This document shows, piece after piece, positions 9,405 through 15,101 of a stretch of DNA of 28,829 nt. The first letter of the stretch is position 1; the number at the start of each line of letters is the position of its first letter. The stretch comes from an uncultured Lachnospiraceae bacterium (GTDB taxonomy: Bacteria; Bacillota; Clostridia; Lachnospirales; Lachnospiraceae), in assembly GCA_947382415.1 (NCBI GenBank), contig CANCYO010000034.1, forward strand, positions 1 through 28,829, in the 5' to 3' direction. The notes beneath the pieces were generated by a model. It made no database searches. It was not told the origin of the DNA and was given only the letters and a program-made list of their open reading frames with translations. Both the position numbers and the translations under genes were made by a program.

Positions 9405-9809
9405 CTAAGCCACTTCATCGCCGTTTATGGTTTCTTTTCCGGCTTTCACGCGACTGATAAAATCCTTTGTCATCTGTACCACCTGACCTGACAGCAGCGT
9501 GATCGCCACCAGGTTGGGCAGGGCCATAAAGCCGTTGAAGGTGTCGGAGATATCTACCACCAACTGCAGGGATGCGTTACATCCGATAAATATGATCAGT
9601 ATGAAAATCAATTTATAGACGGGCACCGCTTTCAGGCCGAAGAGGTATTCAACGGCGCGCTCACCATAGTAAGACCAGCCGAGGATGGTGGAAAAGGCAA
9701 AAAGCATCACCGCCAGGGAGATGAATTTACCGCCCCATGCGCCGAAGACGGATTCAAAGGCGGCTCCGGTGAGCGCCACGCCGGAGAGCAGTCCCGCCTC
9801 ATCTGCCAT
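9405..9809 (-). pseudogene. 3' remnant of an AGCS-family sodium:alanine/glycine symporter
   Basis: The 134 residues match only the last quarter of AGCS symporters (AlaA/GlyP-type, normally about 450-500 residues). Markers are FAFSTILGWSYYGERAVEYLFG near residues 37-58 and VVDISDTFNGFMALPNL near residues 83-99. The N-terminal helices, which bind sodium and substrate, are missing: an in-frame TAG stands two codons before the first ATG, and no family sequence is recognisable upstream. A protein without these parts should not transport, so this is best read as a decayed gene. Expression as a short membrane peptide cannot be excluded. Confidence 0.82.
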
Positions 9810-9921
9810 CTGCTATCAGAACACCCTGTCCCTGAGACCTGGTGATTCCAGGATGTATACATTGTCTACGATAATATAAATTGGCCGGCAGGTCAAGGGA
9901 TTCCGATTTATTGGCACAGAC

Positions 9922-10662
9922 TCATTCGCGCAGTTTGGAAAGTACGCGCCCGAATATCAGCCATTTGTCCATATCGCCTTCCCGGAATCCGTCCATGGTG
10001 AAAGAAACGCCATAGTCGTTGAGCGGTTCCAGAATGCAGGAGCTGGCCTGATGAAATTTGCGCAGATAGGCGCGGCCGGTCTCTTTGTTGATAAACATGC
10101 CGGTGTCCCCGTCCCGGGGCGCGGCTTTGGAGATCAGCAGAATATCGCCGGCATTGTATACCGGATGCAGATGATCACTGGTAATGCGGAGCGCACAGTG
10201 CAGATCCGCGCCAAAGCGCTTTCGATAGGCGGCTACATTGAGTTTTTCCACATTCACAGAGTCCCAGATCATACCGTCCTCCTGATTGCCGGTGGGAGTC
10301 AGGAGACTGACATAATCTTCAGCCAGATCTGCGGGAACCTTATTTAAAAAGTCGGCCTCGAAGTCAACGAGCGCAGAGATAAAGCGCAGTTGGGAAGGGG
10401 TCAGATTGCGCAGTCTGCACACGGTCTGTTCCAGCAGAGAATTGTCGTCTCCGCAGAGTTCAAAAATCCATTTTCCGGTGAGCATATGCGTCTGATAGGC
10501 AATAAAGAGATCGATTCTTGAGGTCTCTCCTGCGATCAGTTTTTTGTAGCCGGAGACAGACATATCCACAGCCTGTGCCATCTGCGCCTGCGTGAGTCCC
10601 AGAGAGGTGCGTTCACGCTCCATGTTGTTAATAAAGTTTGAAATAATTTCCTGCCTTGTCAT
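9922..10662 (-). CDS. XRE-family regulator with LexA/S24-like domain lacking the catalytic Ser
   Basis: A 246-residue DNA-binding regulator. Residues 4-60 form an XRE helix-turn-helix (LTQAQMAQAVDMSVSGYKKL at 23-42). The C-terminal part (about 140-246) resembles the S24/LexA-CI dimerisation and self-cleavage domain: SDHLHPVYNAGD (162-173) aligns with the GDSMxPxxxxGD motif, and AYLRKF carries the lysine at position 202. The serine position is His164, while the lysine sits 38 residues later, close to the LexA spacing. It should therefore dimerise but not self-cleave by the LexA mechanism. This is unlike a classic phage repressor and no phage genes are near. AGGA lies about 10 nt before the ATG. 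The targets are unknown; the nearby palindrome at 10856-10881 is one candidate. Confidence 0.8.
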   Translation of the reverse strand: MTRQEIISNFINNMERERTSLGLTQAQMAQAVDMSVSGYKKLIAGETSRIDLFIAYQTHMLTGKWIFELCGDDNSLLEQTVCRLRNLTPSQLRFISALVDFEADFLNKVPADLAEDYVSLLTPTGNQEDGMIWDSVNVEKLNVAAYRKRFGADLHCALRITSDHLHPVYNAGDILLISKAAPRDGDTGMFINKETGRAYLRKFHQASSCILEPLNDYGVSFTMDGFREGDMDKWLIFGRVLSKLRE

Positions 10663-11037
10663 ATCTTTTTCCTGTCTTTTCCAAAATACGAAACATTTGT
10701 AACAAGCTATTCAACAAAATACTGCTTATCAAAAAGGGACGCTTTCAATCCGAATAACAGAATTACAAGATGTCATAATAAATTATTATACAGGAACAGA
10801 AAAATTTCAAGAGTTTTTTGTAGATTTTTGAGAAATTTTCCCGAAAAAGGGAGGATGCCAAGGAACAAATGTTCCTTGGCATTTATTATGAAAAAGTTTT
10901 GTAAACAAGTAATTGGCTTGCTTGGTTATTTTGTAATTCTAGTATATGGCACAGAAATGGCTAAAACATGATGGGAAATTAAATAATTCTTGAAGGAAAT
11001 GTGAACAAAATATGAACTGTCCGGGATAATGCAAATA
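10663..11037. other. 375-bp AT-rich intergenic region with one strong palindrome
   Basis: The region separates the start of the regulator gene from the end of the cyclophilin gene, both on the minus strand. It is AT-rich and holds the perfect palindrome at 10856-10881. A 27-codon reading frame (10888-10971, +) has no ribosome binding site. No RNA gene was recognised. Confidence 0.6.
10856..10881. repeat. Perfect 12-bp palindrome between regulator and cyclophilin genes
   Basis: TGCCAAGGAACA (10856-10867), AA, TGTTCCTTGGCA (10870-10881). On the plus strand it is followed by TTTATT, only a weak U-tract, and no plus-strand gene ends here. On the minus strand it lies about 157 nt past the cyclophilin stop and is followed by TCCTCCCTTTTTC. 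It may be a weak terminator for that gene or a protein-binding site. Confidence 0.7.
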
Positions 11038-11565
11038 TTATCGGGGAAGTTTTTCAGGTTCGGGATATTCCACGCCAAAGGTATCTACGGTGACGCTTTT
11101 CATTATTTGATCTTCCAGCGGTCTGTCTGAATAATCGGTATTTGTCTCGGCGATGCGGTTCACCACATCCATACCTTCAATTACCTTTCCAAACGCCGCA
11201 TAAGCACCGTCCAGGTGCGGGCTTGTTTTGTGCATGATAAAAAACTGGCTGCCTGCGGAATCAGGAGCCATGGATCTGGCCATGGACAGCACACCCTCTG
11301 TATGCTTCAGATCGTTGGGAACACCGTTTTGTGCAAATTCACCCTTGATGCAGTATCCGGGGCCGCCCATTCCAGTACCCTCGGGACAGCCGCCCTGGAT
11401 CATGAAGCCGCGGATGACACGGTGGAAGATCAGGCCGTCATAATATCCTTTGCCGGTGAGGCTGATAAAATTGTTCACAGAAACAGGGGCAATTTCGGGG
11501 TAAAGCTCGGCCCTGATGATGCCGCCGTCCTGCATGGTGATCGTAACAACTGGATTTTTTGCCAT
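11038..11565 (-). CDS. Cyclophilin-type peptidyl-prolyl cis-trans isomerase
   Basis: 175 residues, the size of a single-domain bacterial cyclophilin, which speeds proline isomerisation during protein folding. The active-site block FHRVIRGFMIQGG at 47-59 includes Arg49, Phe54 and Gln57, equivalent to Arg55, Phe60 and Gln63 of human cyclophilin A. SQFFIM and HLDGAYAAFGKV follow in the usual order. The tryptophan that binds cyclosporin in human cyclophilin A is replaced by His in this second block, as is common in bacterial members. There is no signal peptide, so the protein is probably cytoplasmic. GAGAGG lies about 10 nt before the ATG. The gene is divergent from the acetyltransferase gene across a 95-bp spacer with a palindrome. 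Confidence 0.95.
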   Translation of the reverse strand: MAKNPVVTITMQDGGIIRAELYPEIAPVSVNNFISLTGKGYYDGLIFHRVIRGFMIQGGCPEGTGMGGPGYCIKGEFAQNGVPNDLKHTEGVLSMARSMAPDSAGSQFFIMHKTSPHLDGAYAAFGKVIEGMDVVNRIAETNTDYSDRPLEDQIMKSVTVDTFGVEYPEPEKLPR

Positions 11566-11585
11566 AAAATAATTCCTCTCTGTTC

Positions 11586-11620
11586 TTAAAATGTAGTATA
11601 CTGAATCAGTACCATTTTAA
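11586..11620. promoter_or_regulatory. Nested inverted repeats in the divergent cyclophilin/GNAT spacer
   Basis: TTAAAATG (11586-11593) and CATTTTAA (11613-11620) enclose the 13-nt palindrome TACTGAATCAGTA (11599-11611). The nested pair sits between two divergent starts and overlaps TATACT boxes on both strands, as an operator would. Confidence 0.4.
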
Positions 11621-11660
11621 CCCAATCAGGGTTGGACGTAAACAGTAGAAAGGTAATTCG

Positions 11661-12530
11661 ATGTATTATTTAAAAAATGTGATCGTGCTGCCGCTGGAGA
11701 CAGGGCAGGAGAAGAAAGCAGCGCAGGATTCGGAGGCAGTGCGGGATCCGGAAGAAACCCCTCATGAGGGAAGCACGGAAGAGGGAGGCACTCTCTATCT
11801 AACAGATGACGGTAAGACGGCGCGCAGGCTTTTGGACGAGGGCCGGGCGGTGCTGGTCTATTTGCACGCGGGGAACAGGCAGGAGGATTTTGGATTCTGC
11901 AAATATGCCTGTGAGGATCCGGGGGAGCTGGACATGCAGTATCTGGAACGGGTATACCGGAGATACAGAGGGATTCCCTGGGATATTCTGGAGACGGCGC
12001 GCTGTCTGATTCGCGAGACCACGGTGGAGGATGTGGATGATTTTTACCGGATTTATAAAGTCCCATCCATCACGGCATATATGGAACCGCTATATGCGGA
12101 CCCTGAGGAGGAACGGGCTTACGCCCGGGATTATATCGAACAGGTATATGCCTTTTATGATTTTGGTATCTGGACTGTGGTGGAAAAGGATTCCGGGGAG
12201 GTCATTGGCCGTGCCGGCATCTGCTTTCGGGAGGGATACGATGTTCCGGAGCTGGGCTTTGTCATCGCTGAAGACAGGCAGGGAAAGGGACTGGCTACGG
12301 AGGTCTGCGGAGCAGTTCTGCAATATGGTTTTCGGGAGCTGGGCTTTGAGCGGATACATGCATTTGTACAGCCGGACAATCTGGCATCTTTGCGTGTGTG
12401 CGACAAGCTGGGGATGGAGAGCCTGGGACAGGTAGAGCTGCAGGGTCAGACATATGTCCTCCGTGTCCGGGAGTCGGGATATCCCGATCCCTTCCGCACA
12501 GGCATGGCCGGTCCTGAAAATTCGCCCTGA
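11661..12530 (+). CDS. GNAT acetyltransferase with an N-terminal alpha/beta extension
   Basis: 289 residues. The C-terminal part (about 116-275) is an Acetyltransf_3-type GNAT domain that would move an acetyl group from acetyl-CoA to an amine. The acetyl-CoA binding loop appears as DRQGKGLATEV after the strand ELGFVIAE, and the LASLRVCDKLGMESLG segment is the usual last helix and strand. Relatives include ribosomal-protein N-acetyltransferases, but the substrate here is unknown. The first 110 residues form a separate alpha/beta segment (LYLTDDGKTARRLLDEGRAV, then VYRRYRGIPWDILET) that I have not matched to a named family; residues 14-42 are low-complexity and acidic. GAAAGG stands 8 nt before the ATG. 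No terminator is visible before the next gene. Confidence 0.85.
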   Translation: MYYLKNVIVLPLETGQEKKAAQDSEAVRDPEETPHEGSTEEGGTLYLTDDGKTARRLLDEGRAVLVYLHAGNRQEDFGFCKYACEDPGELDMQYLERVYRRYRGIPWDILETARCLIRETTVEDVDDFYRIYKVPSITAYMEPLYADPEEERAYARDYIEQVYAFYDFGIWTVVEKDSGEVIGRAGICFREGYDVPELGFVIAEDRQGKGLATEVCGAVLQYGFRELGFERIHAFVQPDNLASLRVCDKLGMESLGQVELQGQTYVLRVRESGYPDPFRTGMAGPENSP

Positions 12531-12570
12531 AAATAATTAAAAAGGACTCCTCAATTTCCTTTATACATGA

Positions 12571-12576
12571 TATAAT
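12571..12576 (+). promoter_or_regulatory. Possible -10 box (TATAAT) of the DUF1538/P-II-like operon
   Basis: A perfect TATAAT lies 55 nt before the TTG start at 12632, in an AT-rich spacer (12531-12631). No convincing -35 was found at 16-19 nt upstream, so an activator may be needed or the box may be chance. Confidence 0.4.
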
Positions 12577-12631
12577 AAAGACCTTCTATATCGCATATCG
12601 GTTATATGAATTGTGAAAGGATGGTAGCTTA

Positions 12632-14161
12632 TTGAATCCGAAATTGAAAGAGAAAACATTGGAATCGCTTGCGGCGGTTCTTCCGATAACCGGAATCGTG
12701 CTGGTCATCAGCGTTTTTCTGGTGCCCATGGAACTGGGGCGTTTTGTCATGTTTCTGGCGGGAGCCATCATGCTGATTCTGGGAATGGGCTTTTTTCAGC
12801 TGGGAGCGGAGATGGCCATGACGCCCATCGGTGAGGGCATTGGTGTGCAGATCTCAAAAACGCACAAGGTTCTGCTGATTTTGCTGATGGGCTTTATCAT
12901 GGGGGCGATCATAACGATATCCGAGCCGGATCTGCAGGTGCTTGCGGAGCAGGTGCCGTCTGTGCCCAACCAGGTTTTGATCCTGACGGTGGCAGTGGGG
13001 GTGGGATTTTTTCTGGCTCTGGCCATCATCCGAATCCGGTTTCAGATCGATCTGTCCAGAATGTTGATCATCCTGTATGCACTTCTGATCGGTGTGTCCT
13101 TTCTGGTTCCCAAGGATTTTCTGGCGGTTGCCTTTGACTCGGGAGGAGTCACCACAGGGCCGATGACTGTGCCATTTATCATGGCCATGGGTGTGGGACT
13201 GGCCTCGGTGAGGGCGGACAAAAATGCTGCCAGCGACAGCTTTGGTCTGGTGGCTCTGTCCAGTGTGGGCCCGATTCTGGCAGTGCTTATTCTGGGATGC
13301 TTTTACAGGCCCTCGGAGGCGGTGTTTTCCATGGCGGATGTGGCGGATGTGGTGACCACGCGGGATGTGGTCCGGGTGTTTGGCACAGGCATACCGCTTT
13401 ATGCCGGGGAGGTTCTGATCTCGTTGCTTCCCATTGCGGCGGTGTTTGTGGTATTCCAGACAGTTACAAGGCGTTATAAGAAAAGACAGATAAAACGTAT
13501 TGCAGTGGGCATGATCTATACATATGCGGGTCTGGTGCTGTTCCTCTGCGGGGTGAATATCGGTTTTTCACCTGTGGGCTCGTTTCTGGGAGGCGAGTTG
13601 GCGTCGCTTCCGTTCAAATGGGTGCTCATTCCCATCGGTATGTTGATCGGTTATTATATCGTGAAGGCGGAGCCCGCCATTCAGGTGCTGAACCATCAGG
13701 TGGAAAATGTCACCGACGGCGCAGTGTCCGTCAGATCCATGAATATGTGTATGTCGGTGGGTGTAGCCGTCAGCGTGGGCCTGGCGATGATGCGTGTTCT
13801 GGCGGGGCTGCCCATACAGTGGATCATCATTCCCGGTTATCTGATCGCGCTGGTGATGTCCCGGTTTGTCCCGAAGATTTTTGTGGGTATCGCTTTCGAC
13901 TCGGGCGGTGTCGCCAGCGGTCCCATGACGTCAACCTTCCTGCTGCCCTTAAGTATCGGAGCCTGTCAGGCGGTGGGAGGCAATCTGATGACGGACGCTT
14001 TCGGTGTGGTGGCATTGGTGGCGCTGACACCGCTGATCGCCATACAGATCATGGGCATTGTGTATCAGGTAAAAGTCAACGCGTTGCAAAAGAAGGCGCT
14101 TCAGAATGCGGCGCTCTCGGATGACAGTGATGAGATCGTGGATCTCGAGGAGGGAATGTAA
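12632..14161 (+). CDS. DUF1538 family membrane transporter
   Basis: 509 residues, highly hydrophobic, about 12 helices. The protein is an internal duplication: FDSGGVTTGPMT from residue 168 returns as FDSGGVASGPMT from residue 422, each followed by a helix and a D-x-FGxVAL segment. This pattern identifies the DUF1538 (PF07556) family. From memory, a DUF1538 pair from Halomonas (UmpAB) was reported as a sodium/proton antiporter, so an ion transport role is plausible but inferred. The start is TTG, since AAAGGATGG lies 9-17 nt upstream and the nearby ATG at 12621 is in another frame. The stop codon abuts the start of the tandem P-II-like gene (TAAATG), which implies translational coupling and probably regulation by that protein. 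Confidence 0.85.
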   Translation: MNPKLKEKTLESLAAVLPITGIVLVISVFLVPMELGRFVMFLAGAIMLILGMGFFQLGAEMAMTPIGEGIGVQISKTHKVLLILLMGFIMGAIITISEPDLQVLAEQVPSVPNQVLILTVAVGVGFFLALAIIRIRFQIDLSRMLIILYALLIGVSFLVPKDFLAVAFDSGGVTTGPMTVPFIMAMGVGLASVRADKNAASDSFGLVALSSVGPILAVLILGCFYRPSEAVFSMADVADVVTTRDVVRVFGTGIPLYAGEVLISLLPIAAVFVVFQTVTRRYKKRQIKRIAVGMIYTYAGLVLFLCGVNIGFSPVGSFLGGELASLPFKWVLIPIGMLIGYYIVKAEPAIQVLNHQVENVTDGAVSVRSMNMCMSVGVAVSVGLAMMRVLAGLPIQWIIIPGYLIALVMSRFVPKIFVGIAFDSGGVASGPMTSTFLLPLSIGACQAVGGNLMTDAFGVVALVALTPLIAIQIMGIVYQVKVNALQKKALQNAALSDDSDEIVDLEEGM

Positions 14162-14854
14162 ATGGAAAATCGTGAAAAAATTCCATCGTTTCAGATACTT
14201 ATGCTGGTCACTACGCCCAAGCTGGCGGACAAGGCGGCCGCAATCTTCAGAAAGAGCGAGCTTCCCATACAATACAGGCTCAACGCCGAGGGAACGGCCT
14301 CCAGCGAGATTATGGATATGCTGGGATTGGGCAGTATCGACAAATGCCTGTTTATCAGCACCATGCCGAAACGTCTGGCGGATATCATGCTCCGCAAGCT
14401 GAGGTCTGAGCTGCATCTGGGTGCCGCCAACAGCGGTATCGCCTGTACCATTCCGATTACCGGAGCCAACAACAGGATGCTGCGCATGTTGACACATATA
14501 GATGAGGAAAGCCGGTCTGATCACAGGGGAAAGGATGGAAATATAGTGATGGAAACAAATTATGTACTGATAGCAGCTATCGTAAATATGGGATTCAGCG
14601 GAGATGTGATGAACGCAGCCAGAACCGCCGGTGCAAACGGAGGAACCGTTATGCACAGCCGTTTTATGGGAAATGAGGAAGTCACCGGTTTCTGGGGGCT
14701 GAGCGTACAGGCGGAGAAGGATATCGTGCTCATCCTGTCGGAGGCGGAGAAGAAGGTGGAGATCATGAGTCAGATCAGCGAGAACTGCGGGGTGCGCACG
14801 GAGGCGCAGGGAATCGTGATGTCGCTGCCCATAGACTCGGTTATGGGAATCTGA
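14162..14854 (+). CDS. Tandem P-II-like regulatory protein coupled to the DUF1538 transporter
   Basis: 230 soluble residues made of two P-II-like ferredoxin-fold halves (about 8-110 and 133-230). Each begins with a hydrophobic strand (FQILMLVTT; NYVLIAAIVNMG) and has a helix with a Gly-Ala turn (ARTAGANGGTV in the second). P-II proteins sense 2-oxoglutarate and ATP/ADP and gate partner transporters through the T-loop. Here the T-loop region is short and carries no YRGxEY motif, so it should not respond to uridylylation. Zero spacing from the DUF1538 stop, with GAGGAGGG upstream inside that gene, suggests the product controls that membrane protein. The role is inferred from context, as I know of no characterised member. 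The only terminator-like hairpin downstream is the one at 14946. Confidence 0.8.
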   Translation: MENREKIPSFQILMLVTTPKLADKAAAIFRKSELPIQYRLNAEGTASSEIMDMLGLGSIDKCLFISTMPKRLADIMLRKLRSELHLGAANSGIACTIPITGANNRMLRMLTHIDEESRSDHRGKDGNIVMETNYVLIAAIVNMGFSGDVMNAARTAGANGGTVMHSRFMGNEEVTGFWGLSVQAEKDIVLILSEAEKKVEIMSQISENCGVRTEAQGIVMSLPIDSVMGI

Positions 14855-14899
14855 GGAAGGATCAAAGATAACAGGATCAAAGAAAATATAAAATGGTGG

Positions 14900-14928
14900 T
14901 TGACATTGGAAACCTTGGGTGCTATACT
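14900..14928 (+). promoter_or_regulatory. Near-consensus sigma-A promoter of the amt leader
   Basis: TTGACA (14900-14905), a 17-nt spacer and TATACT (14923-14928). Transcription should start near 14935, less than 15 nt before the terminator hairpin. Confidence 0.85.
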
Positions 14929-14945
14929 CCAATACAACAGGCAAA

Positions 14946-14978
14946 GGCGCTTTGGGTAATTCCCGAAGCGCCTTTTTT
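14946..14978 (+). terminator. Intrinsic terminator inside the amt leader, likely attenuator
   Basis: GGCGCTTTGGG (14946-14956), loop TAATT and CCCGAAGCGCC (14962-14972) make an 11-bp stem with one G-U pair, followed by six T (14973-14978). It ends the DUF1538/P-II-like operon, but it also lies immediately after the amt promoter, so amt transcripts must pass it. Confidence 0.9.
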
Positions 14979-14983
14979 ACTCG

Positions 14984-15075
14984 GCGTACTTCTGGCGGCA
15001 GGAGTGTGCGCTTAAAAGAAAGGTCTGTGTGTGGCGATGCAAAGGGGCATTTGTGGAAGTGTCTCTCTGCATCGC
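14984..15075 (+). promoter_or_regulatory. Two further hairpins in the amt 5' leader
   Basis: Hairpin 2 (14984-15009) has an 11-bp stem with GCGG loop and G-U pairs. Hairpin 3 pairs GCGATGCA (15034-15041) with TGCATCGC (15068-15075), directly followed by TAATTTTATT and the GGAGGAGG ribosome binding site. Together with the terminator they form a structured leader of about 165 nt. Confidence 0.6.
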
Positions 15076-15101
15076 TAATTTTATTGGAGGAGGAAGAGGT
15101 T

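Noticed and set aside
9922..10662. LexA-like repressor as a sign of a prophage
   Set aside because: No integrase, terminase, structural or lysis genes are in the window, and the catalytic serine is missing.
10888..10971. 27-codon plus-strand frame (MKKFCKQVIGLLGYF...) with a basic start and hydrophobic middle, somewhat like a signalling peptide precursor
   Set aside because: No ribosome binding site precedes it, no exporter or processing gene is near, and it follows the palindrome directly. Kept only as a note.
14919..15101. In-frame N-terminal extension of the ammonium channel from ATG 14919
   Set aside because: It would run through the promoter -10 and the terminator hairpin, and the strong ribosome binding site and family N-terminus fit ATG 15102.
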